A stretch of 64,000 nucleotides of DNA. Origin: Acidimicrobiia bacterium (lineage in GTDB: Bacteria > Actinomycetota > Acidimicrobiia > IMCC26256 > PALSA-610). A program made the position numbers and the translations under genes. Below, piece after piece: positions 53,476-62,319 of the stretch (position 1 is its first letter; each line of letters opens with the position of its first letter). The notes under the pieces were generated by a model that was not told where the DNA came from, did not search any database, and saw only the letters and a program-made list of their open reading frames with translations. The stretch covers positions 475,378-539,377 of the forward strand of contig JAOSJK010000001.1 in assembly GCA_027494135.1 (NCBI GenBank), written 5' to 3'.

Positions 53476-54830
53476 TGCCTCGGACCGCGGCCGCGGCGTC
53501 GCTTGCCCTGCTCGTCGCGGTCGCCTCCGGCTGCGGAACGCGTGTCGACGGCACCGACACCGCCGGCGGTACCGGATCGCGGTTGAACCCGCCCACGAGT
53601 GCGCCGGACTCCCCGGGCACCAGCGACACTCCGGGTACCACCGACCCGACACTGAGCGACTCGCCCTGCGGGCCCGGCGACGCCGCCGGAGCGACCGATG
53701 TCGGCGTGACAGACGACACGATCACCATCTACACGATCCACGACCTGAGCGGACCCGCTCCGGGGCTCTTCCAGGCCAACCAGGACGCGGTGAAGGCCTT
53801 CGTCGCGTACTGCAACAGCCTCGGCGGGGTGCTCGGTAGAGAGCTCGAGCTCGTGACGCGCGACTCGGGCTTCTTCGAGCCCCGTGCACAGATAGTCGAT
53901 GCATGCAGGGAGGCATTCGCCGTTGTCGGCGGAGCGGTCGTCTTCGACGATCAGATGATCGACGTGGCCGAGGAGTGCGGCATCCCCGAGCTGCCGTCGT
54001 TCTCGTCGACACCGCAGCACAGCATCGCATCGAACGTGGTTCACGCCGTGCCCAACGCCGCCACCGAGTGGCAGGCCGGGCCCGCGTACTGGTTCGCAGA
54101 GGAGTACCCCGACGCGGTGAAGCGCGCCGCCGTCCTCTACGCCGACGCCGGCACCACCAAGAACCGCGCCGAGATGCAGAAGGAGGCCTTCGCGCAGGCC
54201 GGGTTCGACTTCGTCATGGAGAAGGCGATCCCGCTCGTCGAGCTCAACTGGGGCCCGCACGTAGACGAGCTGCGATCGAAGGGGATCGGATACGTCACGA
54301 TCTGGTCCGATCTGAAGGAGCCCGTCAAGCTCGTGAAGGAGCTACGCGCCCAGGGCGTGGACATCGCGATCGTCGATATCGAGCCGCAGTCGTATACGAG
54401 CGACTTCCTCGAGCAGGCCGGCCCTGCAGCAGAGGGCGCGTACGTCGGAGTGAGCACGTGGCCGCTGGAGGAGGCAGACGAGAATGCCGAGCTCCAGCTC
54501 TACGGGGAGTGGGTCGACAGGACCACCGGCGGAGAACCGACCGCTCTGGGCATACACACCTGGTCGTCCGCCCTCCTCTTCGCGACCGCAGCGAAGGAGC
54601 TCGGCAGCGACCTGACGCGCGAGGGGCTGCTCGACCAACTGCACACGGTTCACGAGTGGGACGGCCACGGCATACACGCCCCAACCGACCCGGGAAGGAA
54701 CCACCTCGCCGAGTGCATCGTCATGCTCCAGGTGCAAGACGGGGAGTTCCGACGGGTATGGCCCGACGAGGGCTTCGCCTGCGACCCGCGCTACGCGGCG
54801 AAGGTGCGCGACCCGTCGGCCGGGGGATAG
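53475..54830 (+). CDS. ABC transporter substrate-binding lipoprotein, LivK-type
   Basis: A 451-aa extracytoplasmic binding protein. Lipoprotein signal LALLVAVASGC with Cys as the lipidated residue, then a Gly/Thr/Ser/Pro-rich linker, then a type I periplasmic-binding fold: DDTITIYTIHDLSGPAPGLFQANQDAVKAFVAYCNSLGGVLG, AVVGGAVVFDDQMID, and DIAIVDIEPQSYTSDF. It is fused translationally (TGATG) to the end of the FAD cluster and followed 6 bp later by the permease gene. LivK-type proteins bind branched-chain amino acids but relatives bind amides, aromatics and steroids; the ligand is unknown. Confidence 0.88.
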   Translation: MPRTAAAASLALLVAVASGCGTRVDGTDTAGGTGSRLNPPTSAPDSPGTSDTPGTTDPTLSDSPCGPGDAAGATDVGVTDDTITIYTIHDLSGPAPGLFQANQDAVKAFVAYCNSLGGVLGRELELVTRDSGFFEPRAQIVDACREAFAVVGGAVVFDDQMIDVAEECGIPELPSFSSTPQHSIASNVVHAVPNAATEWQAGPAYWFAEEYPDAVKRAAVLYADAGTTKNRAEMQKEAFAQAGFDFVMEKAIPLVELNWGPHVDELRSKGIGYVTIWSDLKEPVKLVKELRAQGVDIAIVDIEPQSYTSDFLEQAGPAAEGAYVGVSTWPLEEADENAELQLYGEWVDRTTGGEPTALGIHTWSSALLFATAAKELGSDLTREGLLDQLHTVHEWDGHGIHAPTDPGRNHLAECIVMLQVQDGEFRRVWPDEGFACDPRYAAKVRDPSAGG

Positions 54831-54836
54831 CGGACG

Positions 54837-56846
54837 TTGACGACCTTTCTGCGCCTCACGATCTTCGGCCTGGTCGCCGGCGGCAGCTACTCGGTCGCGG
54901 CGAGCGGCCTCGTCCTCACGTACACGACGTCGGGCATCTTCAACTTCGCGCACGGCGCCATCGGGATGCTCGCCGCATTCCTCTACTGGGAGCTGCACGT
55001 ACACCGCGGGTGGCCGACCCTCCTCGCGCTGATTGCAGTCCTGGTCTTCTTCGCGCCCCTCGCGGGAGCGCTCGTCGAACGATTCCTGGTGCGACCCCTC
55101 GAAGGGGCTTCCCTCTCGACGATGCTCGTGGTGACGGTCGGCCTGCTCGTCGGGTGCATCGGCCTCGCCCAGACCATCTGGCCGCCCGAGAGCAGGGTCG
55201 TCGAGGAGTTCTTCGCGCCTCACGGCTTCCGGGTCTTCGACGTATTCGTCTCCTGGCACAAGGCCATGACGATGCTGGTCGCCGTCGGAGTCGCTCTGGG
55301 CCTGCGTCTGCTCCTGCGGAGCACCAAGCGTGGGATCACGATGCGCGCCGTCGTCGACGACCGCGACCTGTCGTCGCTATCGGGGGCCAACCCCGCGCAC
55401 ACGAGCATGCTCTCGTGGGCGATCGGAGCGTCACTCGCGTCGCTCGCAGGAATCCTGCTGGCCCCGATCCTCACTCTCGACGTCGTCCCGCTCACCCTCC
55501 TGGTCATCAACGCATACGCCGCCGCCGTCGTCGGGGGGTTGCAGAGCATCTCGCTCACCTTCGGTGGAGCGATGCTGCTCGGGCTGCTGCAGTCGTACGC
55601 CTCGACCTATCTGCCCAAGGTCTTCCCGGGAGATCGCCTCCCCGACTGGCTGCCCGGTCTCAACGACTCGATCCCCGTTCTGCTGCTCTTCGTCGCGCTC
55701 CTCGCACTTCCGCAGGCCAGGCTGCACGGCACGCGCGTCATCAGAGCCGCCGCCGAGCGGGTGCCGCCGGTACGGCAGTCGATCGCCGCCGCCCTGGCTC
55801 TCGTCGGATGTGCCTACGTGGTCGTGGGCTTCCTGTCGAACCGCGACGTGACCCGCGTCGGAGAGGGGCTCGCCATCGGTCTGATCGGCCTCTCGCTCGT
55901 CCCTCTGACCGGGTACGCGGGGCAGGTCTCGCTCTGCCCACTCGCCTTCGCCGGGCTGGGAGCGGTGATGATGTCGAAGTTCGGCGGCGGCGGCTCGTGG
56001 ATCGGCCTCGTCGCGGCGGTGGGCGTTCCCGCCGCCGTGGGTGCCCTGGTGGCTCTCCCCGCACTCCGTCTTCAGGGCCTCTATCTGGCTCTGTCCACGC
56101 TGGCGTTCGCCGTCCTCATGGACAACATGATCTTCCCGCAGCGCCGCCTCTTCTGGACCAGCTCGGTGACCGTCGACCGGCCGGACATCCCCTTCGTCTC
56201 CCTCGCGAGCGATCGAGCCTGGTTCGTGGTGCTCGCCGGCGCCTACGGGGCGCTGGCAGTGTTCGTGCTCGCCGTGCGCCGTGGGTCCTTCGGCCGCCGG
56301 CTCCTCGCGCTCAAGGACAGCCCCGTGGCGTGCGCAACGCTCGGAATGAGCCTCACGCGCACCAAGCTCGTCGTCTTCGCGCTCTCTGCCGGGATGGCCG
56401 GTCTGGGGGGCGCCCTCTACGCCGCGCTGCGCGTGGGCGTCTCGGCGAAGAGCTTCACGGCCGTCGGCGGCCTGGGCATCCTCCTCATCGCAGTGATCGG
56501 CGGGATCGAGATGGCGAGCGGACCACTCGTGGGAGGCCTCACGCTCGCCGCCATGACGATCGTCTCCCAGGAGATCGCAGCGCTCGACTGGCTCGCCGCG
56601 ATCGGCCCGGCCTTCGTCGCGGTGACGCTCGCGCGCAATCGCGAGGGGCTCGCCATCCGACTCGCCGAGATCGGACGCGGGCTCGCAGGTTGGAGGCCGC
56701 GACGCTCCAAGCTCGAGACCGACTGGCTGGCAACCATCGACGCGACCCTGCCTCCGCACGTTGCTCTGCAGCCCGAGCAGGTCGACGCGCTCGAAGAGGT
56801 CTTCCGGCTCGAGCCCGCGCTCTGCACCTCCGAGCCGGTCCGTTGA
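54837..56846 (+). CDS. Fused LivH-LivM branched-chain-type ABC permease
   Basis: A 669-aa protein starting at TTG 54837 and combining both permeases that are normally separate. The N-terminal LivH half has GLVAGGSYSVAASGLVLTYTTSGIFNFAHGAIGML; the LivM half begins near residue 345 with GLIGLSLVPLTGYAGQVSLCPLAFAGLGA and contains the EAA-like loop GRRLLALKDSPVACATLGMSLTRTKLVVFALSAGMAG. About 17-18 membrane segments are expected. No frame errors. It sits between the binding protein and LivF; the second ATPase, LivG, is 5.5 kb away. Confidence 0.9.
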   Translation: MTTFLRLTIFGLVAGGSYSVAASGLVLTYTTSGIFNFAHGAIGMLAAFLYWELHVHRGWPTLLALIAVLVFFAPLAGALVERFLVRPLEGASLSTMLVVTVGLLVGCIGLAQTIWPPESRVVEEFFAPHGFRVFDVFVSWHKAMTMLVAVGVALGLRLLLRSTKRGITMRAVVDDRDLSSLSGANPAHTSMLSWAIGASLASLAGILLAPILTLDVVPLTLLVINAYAAAVVGGLQSISLTFGGAMLLGLLQSYASTYLPKVFPGDRLPDWLPGLNDSIPVLLLFVALLALPQARLHGTRVIRAAAERVPPVRQSIAAALALVGCAYVVVGFLSNRDVTRVGEGLAIGLIGLSLVPLTGYAGQVSLCPLAFAGLGAVMMSKFGGGGSWIGLVAAVGVPAAVGALVALPALRLQGLYLALSTLAFAVLMDNMIFPQRRLFWTSSVTVDRPDIPFVSLASDRAWFVVLAGAYGALAVFVLAVRRGSFGRRLLALKDSPVACATLGMSLTRTKLVVFALSAGMAGLGGALYAALRVGVSAKSFTAVGGLGILLIAVIGGIEMASGPLVGGLTLAAMTIVSQEIAALDWLAAIGPAFVAVTLARNREGLAIRLAEIGRGLAGWRPRRSKLETDWLATIDATLPPHVALQPEQVDALEEVFRLEPALCTSEPVR

Positions 56847-57645
56847 ACCGCCTCCAGACCCTCGGGGGTCGACCTGCGCCAGACGCGTCCCGCGACACCG
56901 CTCCCGCCGACGACCGTCATGCGCGCCCGCCCGTCCTCGAACTCATGGGTGTCTGCGCCGCATACGGCTCGATCGAGGTCCTCCACGGCGTCGATCTCAC
57001 CGTGGCGCGGGGGAGCGTCGTCGCTTTGCTGGGACCGAACGGTGTGGGGAAGTCCACGACGCTCAAGGTCGCCGCCGGGCTCGTCGCTCCGACGGCCGGC
57101 TGCGTCCACGTGGCGGGCCGGCACCTGAACGGCGCCCCTGCCGACGCGATCGCGCGCGCCGGTGTACGTACCGTGCCCGAGAGGCGAGGGGTCTTCCCCA
57201 ATCTGACCGTCGCGGAGAACCTCCGCCTGCTAACTGGACGCGGCCGGTCGCTCGCGCACGTCCAGGAAAGCGCGTACGCACGTTTTCCCCGACTCGGCGA
57301 GCGACGCCGCCAGCTCGCCGGGACGCTGTCGGGCGGCGAGCAGCAGATGCTCGCGATCGCGCGTGCTCTGGCCACCGATCCGGCGCTGCTCCTGGTCGAC
57401 GAGCTCTCGATGGGCCTCTCGCCGCTGCTCGTCCAGGAGCTCTACGGTCACCTCGCAGTGATCGCGGCCGACGGGGTGTCGATCCTCGTGGTGGAGCAGT
57501 TCGCCCACGCGGTGCTGGGGGTCGCTGATCACGCGGCCCTCATGCTGCACGGTCGCGTTCAGCGTTCCGGACCCCCGCCGAGCTCGCAGGAGATCTGGCG
57601 GCCGCGTACCTCGGAGCCGACGGACACGGCACCAGCACGTGCTAG
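56843..57645 (+). CDS. livF: Branched-chain-type ABC transporter ATPase LivF, one frameshift
   Basis: About 267-residue ABC ATPase starting at TTG 56843 (4-bp overlap with the permease). After a 35-residue polar extension: ELMGVCAAYGSIEVLHGVDL, Walker A LLGPNGVGKSTTLKVAAG, the LivF-typical PERRGVFPNLTVAENL, signature LSGGEQQMLAIARAL, Walker B LLLVDELSMGLSP (Glu of Walker B retained in DELS) and VVEQFAHAVLG. The frame breaks near 57570; one added G gives TPAELAGDLAAAYLGADG and a stop at 57645. Confidence 0.9.
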
Positions 57646-57706
57646 CGCTGATGGCTGGTACGCCAGACTTGATCCACTCGAGTACCGAACGAGCCAGGAG
57701 CACCCA

Positions 57707-58174
57707 GTGACACAGCCTGACCCGACAGAGGAGCTCGAAGGGGCCGGCGACGGCGCCGAGCGCAGGGAAGATCAGCTCGATCGCGCAGTTGCATCCCTAC
57801 GCGTCGCTGGAACACACGGGCCCGAGACGCGCGCGCTCGTTGCGGGCGGCGTGCTGATGCTGGCCGGAGTCGGATTCGTCATCGCGGGCTGGTGGGGGGT
57901 CTCGGGCACGCTCGACGTCGGTCGACAGATGCCGTACCTGGTCTCGGGCGGGCTGGCCGGAATCGCTCTCGCAGTCATCGGCGCGACGCTCTACCTCCGG
58001 TTCTCACTGGCGCGATACCTGCGGTACTGGCTGATCCGACTCGTCCACGAGCAGCGCGACCAGAACGAGCGCACGCTGGAGGAGCAGAGCCGTCAAGGCG
58101 ACCGTATCGTGGAGGCCCTGGCCCGTCTGGAAGAGCTGCTCACCGACGGTCCGCACGAGAAGCCCGGCACCTGA
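57707..58174 (+). CDS. Small membrane protein with two spans and coiled-coil tail
   Basis: A 155-aa protein starting at GTG 57707 with AGGAG 7 bp upstream. An acidic N-terminus is followed by two membrane helices (LVAGGVLMLAGVGFVIAGWWG; YLVSGGLAGIALAVIGATLYL) and a charged helical tail (HEQRDQNERTLEEQSRQGDRIVEALARLEELL) likely to form a coiled coil. No family is recognised. It lies at the end of the Liv-type operon and may be part of it. Confidence 0.65.
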   Translation: MTQPDPTEELEGAGDGAERREDQLDRAVASLRVAGTHGPETRALVAGGVLMLAGVGFVIAGWWGVSGTLDVGRQMPYLVSGGLAGIALAVIGATLYLRFSLARYLRYWLIRLVHEQRDQNERTLEEQSRQGDRIVEALARLEELLTDGPHEKPGT

Positions 58175-58201
58175 CCTCTTCCGCGAGGTCGGAGCCCACC
58201 G

Positions 58202-60394
58202 CTACGCCGGCGGGTCGCCGAGAGCCTCGACTACTTCCTCCTCGAGGACGTGGCGCGCCAGCTCGCTCTCCTTCTCGACACTCACGTGCGGAAGGATCCG
58301 GTCGAGCCATCCCGGAAGCCACCAGTTCGCGCGGTCGAGCAGCTCCATCGCGGCGGGTACGAGAAGCGTCCTCACCAGGATGGCGTCGAGGAGTATCGCC
58401 GACGCGAGGCCGACGCCGAAGAGCTTGAGGACGCGGTCGTCGTTCAGCATGAACGACCCGAAGACGATCACCATGATCGTCGCAGCCGCGGTGATCACAC
58501 GCGCCGTGACTGCGAGGCCGTCTGCGACGGCCAAGCCGTTGTCGCCGGTCCTCAGGTACTCCTCCTGTATCCGGGTCACGAGGAAGACCTCGTAATCCAT
58601 CGAGAGACCGAAGAGGACGGCGAAGAGCCACATCGGCACCATCGAGAGGATCGGTCCGGTGCGGTCGATTCCGACGAGGTCCGCGCCCCATCCCCACTGG
58701 AACACCGCGATCACGAGCCCGTAGGCGGCTCCTATCGAGAGCAGGTTCATGAGAACGGCCTTCAGCGGGACGAGGATCGAGCGGAAGACCACGACGAGCA
58801 GCAGGAACGACAGGACCAGGACGCACCCGATGAAGATCCCTAGGCGCCCGCCGACTACCTCGGCGACGTCGATCGAGGACGCCGTGATCCCTGCGAGATG
58901 CGCCGTGATCCCGGTGCCCGCCAGTGCCGCCGGAACGACGTCGTCGCGCAGCTCCCGGAAGAGGCGGTCCGTGGCCTCCGAGCGCGGCGACGTGCTCGGG
59001 ACCACGGCCACGATCGCGGCGTCGCCCGTCTCGTTGAACTCCGGAGGAAGTGCCACCAGCACGCCGTCGGTCCCGGCGAGCGCATCGACGAGACCGTCGA
59101 GCGCGGTGCTATCGCCGAGCGACTCCGAGGGGATCGCGACGACGACCGCAATCGGTCCGTTCACGCCTGGCCCGAAGCCGTCGGCGATCAGGTCGTAGGC
59201 GCGCCGGGCACTCGTGGAACGGGGCTCGGTGCCGTCGTCGGATGACCCCAGGCGCATCGACAGGACCGGCACCGACATGACCAGGAGAACCGTCGCGCCG
59301 GAGGCGAGCGCCCACCACGGGTGTCGCTGGACGAGGCGGCTCCATCGGAACCAGCCGGTTCGACGGTGACCCGTCTCCCGGCGATGCCTCCCGACAGGTA
59401 GTCGGTCGATGGCGCGGCCCGTGAATCCGAGTGCAGCCGGCAGGAGAGTGATCGACGCGAGCATCGTGAGCACCACCGCGACGATCGCGCCGAGCGCCAG
59501 GCCGTGGAGGATCGGCATCCCCATGAGGAACATCCCGCTCATCGAGATGACTACGGTCGTGCCCGCGAACATCACCGACCGTCCCGAGGTGGTGAGAGCG
59601 ATCGCCGTCGCGTCCTCGGGTAACAGGCCGCCGTGGAGTCCCTGTCGGTACCGCGTGACGATGAGCAGCGCGTAGTCGACACCGACCCCGAGGCCGATCA
59701 TCATCGCTACCTGCGGGGCGAAGTCGGGGATGTCCAGGAGATTCATCGACAGAGTGAGCAGAGCGACGCCCACGCCGAGCGCCGAGAGCGCCACCAGGAT
59801 CGGAAGCCCCGCGGCGACGACAGACGCGAAGGTCAACAGCAGCACCACGACTGCAGCGACGAACCCCACGATCTCGCTCCGCCCGACGTGCTGCGCGCCC
59901 GCGTACTTCAGCGCCTCGCCGCCGACCTCGACATCGACGCCCTCGCCTCTCAGCCCGTCGAGGATGCGGTCGAAGTCGCCCGCGACGGCCGGGGGGACAT
60001 CCGCACCGGCCACGTCGAGCTGAACGGATGCCATGGCGATCGTGCCGTCGGCGGAGACGGCCGGCAGCGCCGCATCGAACGGATCGCTGACAGAGCGGAC
60101 GTGATCGACCTCGCCGATATCGGAGAGGGTCGACTCCACCGCCGCACGAACGTCGGCTTCTCCGACGCCGGCCTCCGCCCTGATCACGATGTTGGCGGTG
60201 TCGCCCGATCGCTCAGGGAAACGCTCGCGCAGCAGATCGACGGCCATCTGGGAGTCGGTGCCCGGGACCGTGAAGTCGTTGATCGGCTCGCCGCCGTACT
60301 GGAAGGCTGCCGTGACCGCCAGGACGACCAGGAGTGCCCAGCCGGCCGCGACGAACCGGCGGTGGCGGTAGCACCAACGGGCTAGGTGTTCCAC
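58202..60394 (-). CDS. MMPL-family RND-type lipid/drug exporter
   Basis: A 730-aa membrane protein starting at GTG 60394 (WCYRHRRFVAAGWALLV). It has the twelve-segment two-repeat MMPL layout: first-repeat segment VAMMIGLGVGVDYALLIVTRYR and second-repeat equivalent WLFAVLFGLSMDYEVFLVTRIQEEY, each holding the conserved Asp-Tyr pairs thought to carry protons. Two large external loops follow the first and seventh helices. MMPL proteins export lipids and siderophores in mycobacteria. It converges on the Liv operon end with 27 bp between stops; a lipid-related role is consistent with the neighbourhood but unproven. Confidence 0.92.
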   Translation of the reverse strand: MEHLARWCYRHRRFVAAGWALLVVLAVTAAFQYGGEPINDFTVPGTDSQMAVDLLRERFPERSGDTANIVIRAEAGVGEADVRAAVESTLSDIGEVDHVRSVSDPFDAALPAVSADGTIAMASVQLDVAGADVPPAVAGDFDRILDGLRGEGVDVEVGGEALKYAGAQHVGRSEIVGFVAAVVVLLLTFASVVAAGLPILVALSALGVGVALLTLSMNLLDIPDFAPQVAMMIGLGVGVDYALLIVTRYRQGLHGGLLPEDATAIALTTSGRSVMFAGTTVVISMSGMFLMGMPILHGLALGAIVAVVLTMLASITLLPAALGFTGRAIDRLPVGRHRRETGHRRTGWFRWSRLVQRHPWWALASGATVLLVMSVPVLSMRLGSSDDGTEPRSTSARRAYDLIADGFGPGVNGPIAVVVAIPSESLGDSTALDGLVDALAGTDGVLVALPPEFNETGDAAIVAVVPSTSPRSEATDRLFRELRDDVVPAALAGTGITAHLAGITASSIDVAEVVGGRLGIFIGCVLVLSFLLLVVVFRSILVPLKAVLMNLLSIGAAYGLVIAVFQWGWGADLVGIDRTGPILSMVPMWLFAVLFGLSMDYEVFLVTRIQEEYLRTGDNGLAVADGLAVTARVITAAATIMVIVFGSFMLNDDRVLKLFGVGLASAILLDAILVRTLLVPAAMELLDRANWWLPGWLDRILPHVSVEKESELARHVLEEEVVEALGDPPA

Positions 60395-60615
60395 GGTGCG
60401 GACTCCGGTTACGCGAGATGGCGGGCGGCTCGAGCAGCCGTCGGCGGTGCAGCCTACCGGCGGCGCTCCACGCCGGAGCTGCTCCGCCGGCCGGTCGCCG
60501 CGGTCGAGGTCGTAGGCTCTGTCGCGCGTGCGCGCCGGGTCTGTATGCACCGTCGACGTCTCGCCGACAACCCGACGAGAGCGACACACGCCTCGCCGAT
60601 CTGCGGGAGTGAACC

Positions 60616-61422
60616 ATGCCCTGGACGGACCACTGGACGCCCAGCGACCGGATGCTGCGGAGAATCGTCGTTCTGCAACGGGACACCTACCTGCTCACCG
60701 GAGGACGGGTCCTGTCCCGGGCTCGCGCGAAGCCGATGATGCTGCTGACGACGACCGGCCGCCGCACGGGTCGGCCTCGCACGACCCCTCTGCCCTTCTT
60801 CCCACACGACGACGGAGTCGTCGTCGTCGCGTCCAACTCCGGGAGCGATCAGCACCCTGCCTGGTACCTGAACGCCTTGGCGGAGCCCGAGGTGCGAGTG
60901 CAGGTCGGACCGCGCACCAGCACCGCTACGGCACGGCCCCTGGAGGGAGAAGAGCGCGACCGGGCATGGGCCCGCCTGGTAGAGACGGCGCCCTGGTACA
61001 CCGACTACCAGTCGCAGACGACGCGCGAGCTCCCCGTCGTCGCCATCACCCCCGACACGCCGGTCGGACACGACGCACCGGTTGTCGTGGATCGCCCGGT
61101 ACTCGGCTGGTGGGTCGCGGTCGTCTCGGGTATGACGGCGCTCGGACTCGTCGCGTACCACGGTCGTGCCTGGAGATGGTGGAGCACCCATGTGACCGAT
61201 GCTGTACCGAGAGGCGCGCTGCGCGCTCTCTTCGGGGCCGCCGTAGTCACACACCTCGTGGAAGCCGCGACCGCCGTCCGCATGGCGGAGAGCGACGGCC
61301 GTCACGCGTCGGCGCTCAGCTGGGGGACCCAGACGACGATCCTCGGGTACCCCTCGCTCGCAGTGCTGCGTCGCTCGGTGCGCGAGCGGTCGACACGGAG
61401 CAGAACTCAGCCCGACAAGTAG
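60616..61422 (+). CDS. Deazaflavin-dependent nitroreductase-like domain fused to DUF4499/TMEM254-like membrane domain
   Basis: A 268-aa two-domain protein. The N-terminal half is a split-barrel of the Ddn family (F420-dependent): MLLTTTGRRTGRPRTTPLPFF, VVVVASNSGSDQHPAWYLNALAEPEVRVQVG and the Trp-Tyr pair APWYTDYQ. The C-terminal half has about three membrane helices with the pattern THLVEAATAVRMAESDGRHASALSWGTQTTILGYPSLAVL, which resembles DUF4499 (TMEM254) domains. The combination suggests a membrane-tethered F420 or flavin reductase acting on a hydrophobic substrate. Domain naming of the C-terminal part is from memory of the pattern and less certain than the N-terminal one. Confidence 0.78.
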   Translation: MPWTDHWTPSDRMLRRIVVLQRDTYLLTGGRVLSRARAKPMMLLTTTGRRTGRPRTTPLPFFPHDDGVVVVASNSGSDQHPAWYLNALAEPEVRVQVGPRTSTATARPLEGEERDRAWARLVETAPWYTDYQSQTTRELPVVAITPDTPVGHDAPVVVDRPVLGWWVAVVSGMTALGLVAYHGRAWRWWSTHVTDAVPRGALRALFGAAVVTHLVEAATAVRMAESDGRHASALSWGTQTTILGYPSLAVLRRSVRERSTRSRTQPDK

Positions 61423-61448
61423 CCGCGCCCCTTTGCTCGCCCCCGGTA

Positions 61449-62094
61449 TCAGGCTTCCCGAATGAGCAGTATCCCGCCGACAAGTGTCCAGAGAATCAGC
61501 ACCAGGAACGTGAAGAGACCTGCGGTAGCCACGCCCGAGCTCAGAATCCCCAGCGAGCTGATGGCCATAGCCACCCCGAGAACGACGGTCGACCACGAGT
61601 ACCAGGCCTTGGCGCGCTCCGACCGCAGGGCTGCCGACCCGAACGCGACCAAGGCCGCTCCCAGCGTGACGAAGCCCACCATGTACAGCACGTAGCCCAT
61701 GTCCCACCCGAAGCGGAAGACGTCGGCGCCGGCTGTTGCGCGATGTCCTCGTCCCACGCGGGAACCCAGAAAGCCGCGCCGCCGATCACGCTCATCGCCA
61801 TCCCGATCGACCCCGCCAATGCAGCCGACGCCGCGAGTACCCCGCTCGCGCCGCTGAACCGGCGTGCGATGCCGACCATGAACGCGACGAAGAACGGCAG
61901 GGCGACGGCGTAGACCAGGACCTGCAGCAGTCCCCGGATCTGTTGTCGAGGGCATACCTCTTTATCTCGTCTGCGGGCGCTCCGAGATCGGGCGGCGCCT
62001 TAACGACCATGAAGCTCACGCCCAGGAAGACGGCCGCTGCCACACCTGCCCAGCCGCCGATCCTGGTGTCGGGCCCTGCCTGCATCTCGTCCAT
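61449..62094 (-). CDS. Hypothetical polytopic membrane protein, two frameshifts
   Basis: From ATG 62094, MDEMQAGPDTRIGGWAGV leads into a membrane helix and a conserved-looking linker (PPDLGAPADEIKRYALDNR). Breaks near 61945 and 61735 split the remaining helices (LVYAVALPFFVAFMVGIARRF; VFRFGWDMGYVLYMVGFVTLGAALVAFGSAAL; GLFTFLVLILWTLVGGILL). Joined length is about 215 residues with seven predicted helices. Similar proteins are frequent in actinobacteria; no function is assigned. It converges on the nitroreductase fusion gene. Confidence 0.6.
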
Positions 62095-62319
62095 GCCTGA
62101 CCTCCCGTACGCCGCATCGGAGCATCCCGATGCTCGTGCCAGCGCCGCGGAACGTAGCACCGGTCCCTCGCCGCGAAACGGATCTCCTGCAAATCGCACG
62201 TGACTCAGATAGTGGACCGTGTTATCACTGCGGGGTTGCGGCTCGCCCGTCCGCATGGCGCGCCGACCTCCGACCGCCGATCCCAGAAGGGCCCGCGCCC
62301 CGAGTTAGGAGTGTCCGAC

